In this document: positions 1-6,331 of the stretch, in pieces
Position numbering within the stretch: the first letter of the stretch is position 1
Layout: the number at the start of each line of letters is the position of its first letter
Assembly (NCBI GenBank): GCA_934631995.1
Contig: CAKTYF010000038.1
Coordinates: 1 to 16,945, forward strand
DNA length: 16,945 bases
Direction: 5' to 3'
Source: an uncultured Eggerthellaceae bacterium
Lineage (GTDB): Bacteria; Actinomycetota; Coriobacteriia; Coriobacteriales; Eggerthellaceae
The notes under the pieces: model-generated
The model's database searches: none
What the model was told of the DNA's origin: nothing
What the model saw: only the letters and a program-made list of their open reading frames with translations
Position numbers and translations under genes: made by a program

Positions 1-21
1 GCGTTCCGTTCTTCCGAGTAG
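1..21 (+). CDS. possible 3' end of a plus-strand gene, truncated by window edge
   Basis: Frame 1 from the first base reads A-F-R-S-S-E and stops at TAG (19-21). Seven codons cannot identify a protein. The only support is positional: the 33-bp hairpin repeat starts five bases after this stop and is followed by a terminator hairpin. That is the same arrangement as after the tetR gene further right. What the gene would be is unknown. Confidence 0.3.
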   Translation, partial: AFRSSE

Positions 22-26
22 CCTTT

Positions 27-59
27 TTGTTGACAAATTTCCCCACCTTTTGTCAACAA
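27..59 (+). repeat. 33-bp hairpin repeat, copy 1
   Basis: Arms TTGTTGACAAA (27-37) and TTTGTCAACAA (49-59) are perfect reverse complements (11 bp) around an 11-base C-rich loop, TTTCCCCACCT. This is one of four copies in the window, in plus orientation (C-rich strand on top). It lies just after the possible gene end at 21 and before the terminator at 74. Function unknown; an RNA hairpin at a 3' end or a protein-binding site are both possible. Confidence 0.9.
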
Positions 60-73
60 TTCGAGCGTTTGAT

Positions 74-106
74 AACCCGAGGCGCCCTGTGCGCCTCGGG
101 TTCTTT
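74..106 (+). terminator. intrinsic terminator-like hairpin after repeat copy 1
   Basis: A perfect 12-bp stem, AACCCGAGGCGC (74-85) with GCGCCTCGGGTT (91-102), closes a 5-base loop (CCTGT). It is followed by CTTTG, a weak T-tract. It probably ends plus-strand transcription entering from the left. The stem is related to the terminator at 2701-2738: both contain CCGAGG-pyrimidine-GC, a 5-base loop and a TTCTTT exit. Confidence 0.65.
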
Positions 107-178
107 GCGTCCCGCTGCGGTGTGTAATTCGCGTTCAGATGTTTTCTGACGCGATACCGCCCAGTTATGTGATCGGCA

Positions 179-300
179 TGATAAAAACGACCCACTTTTC
201 GGTGGACTTTCCTCTTTGGGGTCGTCGAAAATCGCCATTTCTCCAGGTCGCAAAAAAGTAAGCCATGGTAAACCCACAGAAAAGTGGGTCGTTTTTATCA
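179..300. mobile_element. 122-bp MITE-like element with 27-bp terminal inverted repeats
   Basis: The left arm (179-205) begins TGATAAAAACGACCCACTTT. The right arm (274-300) is its reverse complement with one mismatch in 27 bases; the outer 22 bases match perfectly. The ~68-bp interior has no credible ORF and no obvious target-site duplication flanks the arms. The CGACCCACTTTT motif recalls the repeated terminal motifs of IS21-family elements, from memory only. It could be an internally deleted IS derivative, or a large hairpin active as RNA. Confidence 0.6.
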
Positions 301-638
301 GAGCAGGGAAACGCTGCCAGTTTTCGGTAATTTAGAAGGGGCGCCCGCTGGCAAGGGCTCGCCTTACGGCTCCGCTTGGATAATGCTTCTTCGCGCTTGG
401 GGCTCGTTCAACCTATCAAAAGCGTCGCGGTTCGGCTCGACTTGTGCCGGCGCACGCCCCTTTGCTTCGTTTCCCTCTTTGGAGCAGGGGACGGAGTCGT
501 CCATCCGGCGAACGTCTCTAAGGGCCTGCGTGCCAGGAGTTTGGTGTGCGCTTGGGTTCGCTTGCGTCTCGTCGTTACTTGGTTTCGACGTCTTTTTGGT
601 CTCATGACGCCTATGTTGTCGCTTTTTTCGTCTGAAAA
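301..638. other. gene-free stretch, nothing recognised
   Basis: Short open frames exist on both strands, but their translations have no family resemblance I recognise and no good ribosome binding sites. The sequence is rich in CGCTT/GCTTCG-type words. It shares a 16-base match (556-571) with the intra-operon gap at 11160-11175. It may be a decayed gene or a dispersed repeat. Confidence 0.5.
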
Positions 639-800
639 CGCCCAAATCGACGGTACGGGGCAGGTGGAGAAGAGTTTGCAGCGTTTGAAATCGTCAGGAG
701 ATTCTTGCGACCTGGGCTTTTATTGTATGTGATGGAGCCGAAGGGCCTCAAGGTGTCGCGTCCTCACCTCCCAAACTGCCCCGCATCGTCGATTTGGGCG
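639..800. repeat. 162-bp long imperfect inverted repeat
   Basis: The left arm at 639-663 starts CGCCCAAATCGACG and ends CGGGGCAG. The right arm at 776-800 is its reverse complement at 23 of 25 positions; as RNA, one of the two differences is a G-U pair. The 112-base interior has no recognised gene. It could fold as a long stem in a transcript or be the remnant of a small mobile element. No target duplication is evident. Confidence 0.55.
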
Positions 801-934
801 TATTTGCGTCCGTTTTTCGACAAGGTGGCCTTCTATTGCGTGTTCGCATCTAGGTAATCCGTCGCACCCATCAAGGCGACTCGGCAATAAAAGGAGTTCA
901 TATCGGGAAGGGCCCTTTCGCATCGGATGATGGC

Positions 935-967
935 TTGTTGACAAAAGGTGGGGTAGTTTGTCAACAA
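935..967 (-). repeat. 33-bp hairpin repeat, copy 2
   Basis: Arms TTGTTGACAAA (935-945) and TTTGTCAACAA (957-967) flank AGGTGGGGTAG. The C-rich strand is therefore the minus strand, the same sense as the AEC permease gene, whose stop lies 109 bases upstream of it (at 1077). Its arms match copies 1 and 4, and the loop differs at only one or two positions. No clear terminator follows it on the minus strand. Confidence 0.9.
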
Positions 968-1076
968 GGGAACGGGGGCGCGGTCTCGTCGGGTCGCGCC
1001 GCGGGTTGACAGAATGTGGCGTTTGCCTCGCAGGTCATCGCTATCTACTGCGGCAAATAAAGTTCGCTCGCTGAGA
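968..1076. other. 3' flank of the permease gene, no gene seen
   Basis: Between the permease stop and repeat copy 2 there is GC-rich sequence without a recognisable ORF or a convincing terminator with a T-tract. A lone TTGACA word near 1005 resembles part of the repeat arm but lacks a partner arm. Confidence 0.4.
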
Positions 1077-1997
1077 CTACATGAATGCCAAAAGCTGCAC
1101 AAGCGGAATGGTTGCTACGGAAACTACCAGGGTGACCACGGTCATGCCGGTGGCATATTCGCCTTCGTTGCTGTTCATGGAGGCAATCATGGGAACAACG
1201 GTCATGATGGGCAAGCTCATGATGGCAACCATGGATACCATCATGGGTTGAGGTAAGCCAATAAGCATGAAAATGTGGCCGCCAATTACAGGCAGCAAAA
1301 CCATCTTTACGACAATGCCCACATAAAGCTCGGCGCATTTCAGCACCTGCATCCATTTGGAGAAACACACCATGGCACCTAGATACATCATGCACATAGC
1401 GCTGGTGGCTTTGCTGATGGTTGCTAGGGTATCGTTGATCACAACGGGAATAGGAACGCCGATAAGCACAACAATCAAGGCAAGCGCTATGGCAATGATG
1501 TTGGGCGAAATGAAATTCTTGATGGTGAATTTGGTTTGGCGGTCGCGACCCGTGGCCATCCAAATGCCAAAGGTCCAGAAAATAGCCTGGTCAACAATGG
1601 TGAATAGCATCATGTACAGCATGCCTGCGGTGGGGAACAAGGCAACCAGCAGCGGAATACCCACAAAACCCGTGTTTCCGAACATGAAGCAGAAGGTAAA
1701 AATCTTATCGCGGTCTCCCTTGAGGCGCATGATTTTTGCCGTAGCGAAAAGAATCACTGTTACCACAACGTAGAAGACGATGGCGAATACCACAATGATG
1801 GCATTTTCTGCGATGGCCTCTTTGGTGGTAGCGATAGTTCCGTAGAAAATAAGCACAGGTAGCAGAATCTTGGAAATGATCTGAGTGAGGTGGGGCATAG
1901 ATTCTTGCTTAATGACGCCTTTCTTGCCAGCGACAAAGCCAACGGCAAGAATCAGGAAAAAGATAATCATTTGGTGTAAGGTGACCTCAAAAGCCAT
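1077..1997 (-). CDS. AEC-family (auxin efflux carrier / malate permease-like) transporter
   Basis: A 306-residue integral membrane protein with about ten hydrophobic segments, beginning at a short N-terminal segment and ending with the hydrophobic LLAFM. The F-G-N-T-G-F-V-G-I-P-L stretch near residue 110 and the C-terminal ASMNSNEGEYATGM region followed by a hydrophobic helix are typical of AEC permeases. Known members export or exchange small carboxylates, and some are linked to malate or malonate; the substrate cannot be read here. The start is supported by AAGGAG six bases before the ATG. It is transcribed divergently from the TetR gene with an 11-3-11 palindrome between them, so repression by that regulator is likely (inference). 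It looks less GC-rich than the cobalamin operon. Probably unrelated to cobalamin, although the substrate is open. Confidence 0.85.
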   Translation of the reverse strand: MAFEVTLHQMIIFFLILAVGFVAGKKGVIKQESMPHLTQIISKILLPVLIFYGTIATTKEAIAENAIIVVFAIVFYVVVTVILFATAKIMRLKGDRDKIFTFCFMFGNTGFVGIPLLVALFPTAGMLYMMLFTIVDQAIFWTFGIWMATGRDRQTKFTIKNFISPNIIAIALALIVVLIGVPIPVVINDTLATISKATSAMCMMYLGAMVCFSKWMQVLKCAELYVGIVVKMVLLPVIGGHIFMLIGLPQPMMVSMVAIMSLPIMTVVPMIASMNSNEGEYATGMTVVTLVVSVATIPLVQLLAFM

Positions 1998-2059
1998 GGC
2001 TTCTCCTTGTGTTGTTGGTTTTGAAAAAGTGTAAAAGATTGGCTTTTGTTTTGCTGTAC

Positions 2060-2084
2060 AATTTCGTACATAGTGTACGAAATT
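2060..2084. promoter_or_regulatory. palindromic operator between permease and tetR
   Basis: AATTTCGTACA (2060-2070) and TGTACGAAATT (2074-2084) form a perfect 11-bp inverted repeat around TAG. It ends one base before the tetR ribosome binding site (AAGGA, 2086-2090) and lies 63 bases upstream of the permease start. Size and place fit the operator of a TetR-family dimer controlling both divergent genes, including its own. A further GTACA word at 2056-2060 sits just to the left. I could not assign -10/-35 boxes with confidence. Confidence 0.75.
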
Positions 2085-2096
2085 TAAGGAAGAACT

Positions 2097-2651
2097 ATGA
2101 CACGCCTCGACTCAAGAAATAAACAAACCGAGCAGAAAATAGCTAATGCTCTTTTGCATTTGCTGGAGAAGAAGCCTTTCGAGGCGGTGAGTGTTTCGGA
2201 GCTGGCGCGCGAGGCGAATGTGAGCAGGTCAACGTTTTATGCGCACTTTGACAATGCCGATGACGTATTTGTGCGGCTGGTTAAGGAGATGAACCAGCAC
2301 TCCCAGGAATTGCGTATCCAGCTTCGATGTGATGGGTGCCAAGAGCGGGGTGGTCGCCAGCCTTTCTGTGTGATGTTGCGCGAAAGCCGGCGTTATCATG
2401 CGTTGGTGCGTGACCCTCATTTTCTTCAGGTGTATCTGAGGTTTCCTGAAGGCATCATGGAGGGCGACATCTATGCCGACTTGGTGAAAGACGGCTTGCC
2501 TCAGGATGTTGCTCAGATGATCTTCCGTTTTCAGATGAGCGGCTGTTATATGGCTGCGATAGAAACCCCCGCTAGTGCCGACTGGGCGCGTATGCGAGGG
2601 TCGTTGGATACGTTCATTCGCGGTGGCATTGCGGCACTGCGAGACAGGTAG
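2097..2651 (+). CDS. TetR/AcrR-family transcriptional regulator
   Basis: A 184-residue protein. Residues about 10-55 form the TetR DNA-binding domain: a first helix ending LLEKKPFEAVSVSELA, then the helix-turn-helix REANVSRSTFYAHFDNADDVF with the characteristic S-T-F-Y-x-H-F signature. The remaining ~125 residues are a helical ligand-binding and dimerisation domain of unknown ligand. The start is supported by AAGGA six bases upstream. It is divergent from the AEC permease with a palindrome in the shared promoter region, so it most likely represses itself and the permease and responds to the transported compound (inference). It converges on cbiC. The 33-bp repeat begins 12 bases after its stop, followed by a strong terminator. 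Confidence 0.9.
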   Translation: MTRLDSRNKQTEQKIANALLHLLEKKPFEAVSVSELAREANVSRSTFYAHFDNADDVFVRLVKEMNQHSQELRIQLRCDGCQERGGRQPFCVMLRESRRYHALVRDPHFLQVYLRFPEGIMEGDIYADLVKDGLPQDVAQMIFRFQMSGCYMAAIETPASADWARMRGSLDTFIRGGIAALRDR

Positions 2652-2663
2652 GCTGAGTGTATG

Positions 2664-2696
2664 TTGTTGACAAATTACCCCACCTTTTGTCAACAG
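2664..2696 (+). repeat. 33-bp hairpin repeat, copy 3
   Basis: Arm TTGTTGACAAA (2664-2674), loop TTACCCCACCT, arm TTTGTCAACAG (2686-2696). The outermost pair is T-G; otherwise the stem is perfect. It lies 12 bases after the tetR stop with the C-rich strand on top, the same sense as tetR. Arms plus loop match copy 4 at all but the last base when copy 4 is read on the minus strand. Confidence 0.9.
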
Positions 2697-2700
2697 CATG

Positions 2701-2738
2701 AAGAATCCGAGGTGCTTTTCGCATCTCGGATTCTTTTT
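2701..2738 (+). terminator. strong intrinsic terminator downstream of tetR
   Basis: A 15-bp stem, AAGAATCCGAGGTGC (2701-2715) with GCATCTCGGATTCTT (2721-2735), contains one G-T pair and closes a TTTTC loop. It runs into T-rich sequence (TTTTTAT) on the plus strand. On the minus strand the exit is CTTCATG, so it should mainly terminate tetR transcripts and at most weakly those of the cobalamin operon. Confidence 0.85.
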
Positions 2739-2802
2739 ATGTCCTGGTCAAAGGGTTGTTTGGTTTTTGTTTCGGGCTGCGCGTCTAAGAGATTGACTAT
2801 CG

Positions 2803-2835
2803 TTGTTGACAAAAGGTGGGGTAATTTGTCAACAA
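2803..2835 (-). repeat. 33-bp hairpin repeat, copy 4
   Basis: TTGTTGACAAA (2803-2813), AGGTGGGGTAA, TTTGTCAACAA (2825-2835). Read on the minus strand it has the C-rich loop and begins six bases after the cbiC stop codon, so it has the same sense as the gene it follows. With copy 3 it forms a 33-bp inverted repeat enclosing 106 bases of the convergent junction. Confidence 0.9.
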
Positions 2836-2841
2836 TCGATG

Positions 2842-3501
2842 TTACGAGCGCTCGTTGTTGGAAGCAAGGTAGAGCAGCGCGTTGCAGATGCATGCAGCAA
2901 TGTTGGAGCCGCCTTTGCGTCCGCGCGCCACAATGTAGGGCACGTCGGTGCGACTCAAAATGAGCTCTTTGGACTCCACCACGTTCACGAAGCCAACGGG
3001 CACACCCACGATGAGCGCCGGCGTGACCATGGAGCCTTCTTCAAGCATCTCATACAGGCGGATAAGGGCGGTCGGTGCATTACCCACGGCGTAGATCAGG
3101 GGTTTTCCCAGCGCCGCACCGCGCTCCATGCACACGGCGGAGCGGGTGATGCCGCGTTCTTTCGCCTCGGCGGCAACATCGGGGTCGGTCATGAAGTTCA
3201 GCGCTTCGCCGCCGAAACGCCCCAGCACGCGCTTGTTGATGCCGGCTTTCGCCATGTTCGTGTCCGTCACAATGCTCACACCCGATTTCAGCGCCTCGAC
3301 CGTGCGCGACACGGCATGCTCGGAAAAGCACAGGTTGTCGGCGTAATCGAAGTCGGCCGACGTGTGGATGCAGCGTTTAATAACCAGCTCGTTTTCTGGA
3401 TCAAGAACGCGATTTCCCAGCTCAGAGGTAATAATCTCAAAGCTGTGCGTCTCAATATCGGCCGGCTTCACAAACTGAATCTCATCTAATGGGTTGCTCA
3501 T
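2842..3501 (-). CDS. cbiC: cobalt-precorrin-8 methylmutase
   Basis: 219 residues, the usual CbiC/CobH size. The enzyme moves the C11 methyl group to C12, giving cobyrinic acid or its cobalt form. The family's active-site region is seen at residues 43-60 (R-C-I-H-T-S-A-D-F-D-Y), with the likely catalytic His46. Also conserved are the DTNMAKAGI segment, the ERG and AVGNAPTAL region, and VPVGFVNVVESK. It is the last gene of the operon. Its ATG overlaps the cbiP stop by four bases (ATGA), with AAGGAGG inside the end of cbiP acting as ribosome binding site, so translation is coupled. Six bases after its stop comes repeat copy 4. Start and function are secure. Confidence 0.96.
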   Translation of the reverse strand: MSNPLDEIQFVKPADIETHSFEIITSELGNRVLDPENELVIKRCIHTSADFDYADNLCFSEHAVSRTVEALKSGVSIVTDTNMAKAGINKRVLGRFGGEALNFMTDPDVAAEAKERGITRSAVCMERGAALGKPLIYAVGNAPTALIRLYEMLEEGSMVTPALIVGVPVGFVNVVESKELILSRTDVPYIVARGRKGGSNIAACICNALLYLASNNERS

Positions 3502-5018
3502 AGCCCCTCCTTAACAATGCGGTAAATAGCGTCCATATCCAGCGACTCGCGCACGGTTTGCGCCAGCTGGTCGTATTGGCGGTTCTTGTAAGCGCGGAAG
3601 CTCTCGGTGGGGAATCCTTCGGTGGAAATCCCACGTGCTTCGCACAGCATGCGCGCCAGCTCAAACGGGAAGCTGCCTTCTTCCATAAGGCCGTGGCAGT
3701 ACGTACCCATAACGTTGCCGCATACGCAACCGTCTTGAGCGTTGGGGCGGCCGTCTTCGTATTCCAGCGTGGCGAAGGGTACAGCGCTGCACTCTTCCTC
3801 GATGGTGGAAACGCCCATGTGGATCTCGTAGCCATCAAGTGTTGTGCCTGATAGTGGCGCTAAAACATTGCCGAACGTGCCCGTGGTAGCTTTCACGCGC
3901 GTGCGCGTCTTCGCACCTTGAAATACGGTATGCACGGGAAGCAGTCCCAAGCCTTCTGCGGTGCCGCCGCCTTCTGTGTTGTCGGGGTCGGCAATGGAGC
4001 GTCCCAGAATCTGGTAGCCGCCACATACGCCCAACACGGGGCGTCCCGTTGCGGCATATGCGCGAATTGCCTGGTCAAGCCCGACTTTGCGCACCCAGGC
4101 CAAGTCGCCCATGGTGTTCTTCGAGCCGGGCACCACTAAAAAGTCCGGCGCGCCAAGCTGTTCGGGCTTGTAAACGTAGCGCACGGCAACGCCGGGGAAG
4201 CGTCCCAGCGGGTTGAAATCGGTGAAGTTCGAGATGTGCGGAAGCCCAATAACGGCAACGTCAACCATGCCGGCAGTGGGCGTGGTGGCGCTCAGGCGGC
4301 CGGAAAGCGAGTCTTCGTCGTCGATGTCCACGTGCATGTAGGGAATAACGCCCACTACGGGGGTGTCGGTCAGGCTTTCCAGCATGTCCAGGCCGTTTTC
4401 CAGCAGCGATACATCGCCGCGGAAGCGGTTGATCACGGTGCCTTTCACCATGGCCTGCTCTTCGGGTTCCAGCAGCTTGATGGTGCCGTACAAGCTAGCG
4501 AACACGCCGCCGCGGTCGATGTCGCCCACTAGAATGATGGGAGCCTTCGCCATGGCCGCCATGCCGCAGTTCACGAAGTCGTTTTGCTTCAGGTTGATCT
4601 CAGCGGGGCTGCCGGCGCCTTCCAGCACGATAATGTCGTTTTGCTCTGCCAGCGTGTCGTATGCCTGCTTGATGGTGGGGCGCAGCTGGTCTTTGAACGC
4701 GTAGTAATCGCGCGCGGGCATGTCGCCGCGCACCTCGCCCAGCACAATAACTTGGCTGCCGGTATCGCCCGTGGGCTTAAGCAGCACAGGGTTCATGAGC
4801 ACCGAAGGCTCAATGTCCGCTGCTTCGGCCTGCATGACTTGCGCGCGGCCCATTTCCAACCCTTCGGCGGTAATATAGCTATTCAGAGCCATGTTTTGAC
4901 TTTTGAAGGGTGCGACTTTGTAGCCGTCTTGCGCAAAAATGCGGCACAGCGCCGCAGCGACAAAGCTTTTGCCGGCGTCGGAAGTGGTGCCCAGCACCAT
5001 AATGGCTTTTGCCGTCAT
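3498..5018 (-). CDS. cbiP: cobyric acid synthase (glutamine-hydrolysing)
   Basis: 506 residues, normal for CbiP/CobQ. It makes the four amidations at b, d, e and g on (adenosyl)cobyrinic acid a,c-diamide, using ATP and glutamine. The N-terminal dethiobiotin-synthetase-like domain carries the P-loop G-T-T-S-D-A-G-K-S (10-18) and the family segment FKSQNMALNSY. The C-terminal class I glutaminase-like domain has the nucleophile Cys332 in G-V-C-G-G-Y and His442 in G-T-Y-C-H-G. AGGA seven bases before the ATG supports the start. A 169-base gap separates it from cobD upstream, one of three long gaps in an otherwise tightly packed operon, so a separate promoter is possible although I could not assign one. 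Overlaps cbiC by ATGA. Confidence 0.97.
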   Translation of the reverse strand: MTAKAIMVLGTTSDAGKSFVAAALCRIFAQDGYKVAPFKSQNMALNSYITAEGLEMGRAQVMQAEAADIEPSVLMNPVLLKPTGDTGSQVIVLGEVRGDMPARDYYAFKDQLRPTIKQAYDTLAEQNDIIVLEGAGSPAEINLKQNDFVNCGMAAMAKAPIILVGDIDRGGVFASLYGTIKLLEPEEQAMVKGTVINRFRGDVSLLENGLDMLESLTDTPVVGVIPYMHVDIDDEDSLSGRLSATTPTAGMVDVAVIGLPHISNFTDFNPLGRFPGVAVRYVYKPEQLGAPDFLVVPGSKNTMGDLAWVRKVGLDQAIRAYAATGRPVLGVCGGYQILGRSIADPDNTEGGGTAEGLGLLPVHTVFQGAKTRTRVKATTGTFGNVLAPLSGTTLDGYEIHMGVSTIEEECSAVPFATLEYEDGRPNAQDGCVCGNVMGTYCHGLMEEGSFPFELARMLCEARGISTEGFPTESFRAYKNRQYDQLAQTVRESLDMDAIYRIVKEGL

Positions 5019-5095
5019 GCGATTTCCTTTCCCTTTCGTGCGTTCCCCTTTATGGTAACGCTGTTTCGCGTTCCTGGTTCTAATTTCTCAGTTTG

Positions 5096-5119
5096 GAGAA
5101 GCCGTTACGGCAGCTTCTC
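5096..5119 (-). other. hairpin in the cobD-cbiP gap
   Basis: GAGAAGC (5096-5102) and GCTTCTC (5113-5119) are a perfect 7-bp inverted repeat; the intervening CGTTACGGCA allows an alternative inner GCCG/CGGC stem. No T-tract follows on either strand, so it is not an obvious terminator. It may be an RNA processing or stabilising element in the intercistronic region. The rest of 5019-5187 shows nothing else I can name. Confidence 0.35.
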
Positions 5120-5187
5120 TGTTGAGCTTGCAGGTGCCATTGCGCGCTCGCTACTGCTTACGAAAGCGTTGCTTGCTTGCCGCCCTG

Positions 5188-6267
5188 CTAGTACCCGTGT
5201 TTCCGCTGTTCAAGCACAGCATCGATAGCTTGCAGCAACCGTACGTTTTCCTCATGCGAGCGCACGGCAATGCGATACCATCCCTGGTCCAGGTTGTGGT
5301 AGTTCGCGCAATCACGCACTAACACGCCTTGCTCGCGCATTTGTTGCACGAACGTTGGTGCGTCCGGCTGCTCTGCCACGTGGAACAGCAGGAAGTTCGC
5401 GGTGCCCCAGCTAGCAAAGTTGCGCTCTTTCAGCGCTGCTTTCAGGAATGCACGCTCTTCGCGTGTGATGGTGCGCACCTGCTCTACGTATTCGGTGCAG
5501 CCCAGCGCCGCAATGCCCGCCGCCTGTGCCAAGTTTGATACGCTCCAAGGCTGACCTGCTGCACGTATTGCTTCGATAAGAGCGTTGTTGCTGGTCAGCG
5601 CGTAGCCCAGGCGAATGCCCGGTATGCCGTAGAGCTTCGTGAACGCTTTCAGTACCACCAAGTTCGGGTAGCGTTCAAGCCAGGGAACCACGCTGATTTC
5701 GTGCGGGTCGTCCAAAAAGCCCACGAAGCACTCATCTACCAGAAGCGTGGTGTTGTACTGCACGCACTTCTCCAGAATGCGCTCCATCAGCTCGTGCGAT
5801 ACGATCGCACCTGAAGGATTGTTCGGTTGGCAAATCACTGCCAAGTCGGTTTCGGGGGTAATGAAATCGGCGAAGTCGTCACGCACGGCGAAGTCGTACT
5901 GCTCGGAAAGCGGATAGAAATCCAGTGCTGCGTTCGTGGTTGCCAGCGCTTGCTCGTATTCCGCAAACGTAGGTGCACAAACCAGCGCGCGGTGCGGTTT
6001 TACCGCCGCTACCAGGCGAAAGAGCAAGTCCGAGCTGCCATTTCCACAGAGAATGCAGCGCTCGTCAACGGTATCGTGGACAGCTAGTGCGCGTACCAGG
6101 TCGCGGCATAGCGGGTCGGGGTAGTTGGCAACGTCGTCCAGCGCGGCACAAACCGCTTCGCGCACCTCGGTGGGTACGCCCAGCGGCGCGATGTTCGCCG
6201 AAAAATCAAGTGGGCGCGTGCCGTATTCCTCCTGGAAGCCCTTGATGTCGCCTCCGTGTTCAAGCAT
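5188..6267 (-). CDS. cobD: L-threonine-O-3-phosphate decarboxylase (aminotransferase-like)
   Basis: A fold-type I PLP enzyme of the histidinol-phosphate aminotransferase group. It decarboxylates threonine phosphate to aminopropanol phosphate for the f side chain. Seen from the chosen start: H-G-G-D near residue 4 and L-D-F-S-A-N-I-x-P-L-G at 20-30, both hallmarks of CobD; P-N-N-P-S-G (148-153); D178; and the PLP lysine K211 in K-A-F-T-K-L-Y-G-I-P-G. The frame is open upstream to a TTG at 6351, overlapping cbiB. The internal ATG at 6267 is preferred because it follows AAGGAAGGGG at 6276-6285 and gives 359 residues, the family's usual length, beginning where homologues begin. A histidinol-phosphate aminotransferase is the alternative, but context and the N-terminal motif favour CobD. 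Confidence 0.92.
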   Translation of the reverse strand: MLEHGGDIKGFQEEYGTRPLDFSANIAPLGVPTEVREAVCAALDDVANYPDPLCRDLVRALAVHDTVDERCILCGNGSSDLLFRLVAAVKPHRALVCAPTFAEYEQALATTNAALDFYPLSEQYDFAVRDDFADFITPETDLAVICQPNNPSGAIVSHELMERILEKCVQYNTTLLVDECFVGFLDDPHEISVVPWLERYPNLVVLKAFTKLYGIPGIRLGYALTSNNALIEAIRAAGQPWSVSNLAQAAGIAALGCTEYVEQVRTITREERAFLKAALKERNFASWGTANFLLFHVAEQPDAPTFVQQMREQGVLVRDCANYHNLDQGWYRIAVRSHEENVRLLQAIDAVLEQRKHGY

Positions 6268-6275
6268 GTGGAAAA

Positions 6276-6285
6276 CCCCTTCCTT
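6276..6285 (-). promoter_or_regulatory. ribosome binding site deciding the cobD start
   Basis: Read on the minus strand, AAGGAAGGGG precedes the ATG at 6265-6267 by eight bases (about ten from its AAGG core). No comparable purine block was noted before the upstream TTG at 6349-6351. Confidence 0.6.
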
Positions 6286-6331
6286 CAAATACGCTCCCAA
6301 GCGCTTCTGCTCAATCCCTGTGTGCTTGGCG

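Noticed and set aside
27..59. Rex-type operator or dif recombination site reading of the 33-bp repeat
   Set aside because: The arms resemble the Rex half-site TTGTTAA, but the spacing is far too wide. A dif site has a 6-8 base centre, not 11, and would not occur four times.
284..732. Overlapping short plus-strand frames as possible small genes
   Set aside because: The translations are Arg/Ser/Cys-rich with no known motif, the first begins inside the inverted-repeat element, and no convincing ribosome binding site is seen.
27..967. The interval between repeat copies 1 and 2 as one composite transposon
   Set aside because: No transposase, no target duplication, and the same repeats flank a different 172-bp interval, so a 3'-end role explains them better.
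27..2835. CRISPR array
   Set aside because: Only four copies, in both orientations, with very unequal spacing and genes in between.
5019..5187. Cobalamin riboswitch in the cobD-cbiP gap
   Set aside because: Too short, and no B12-box-like or multi-helix pattern is visible.
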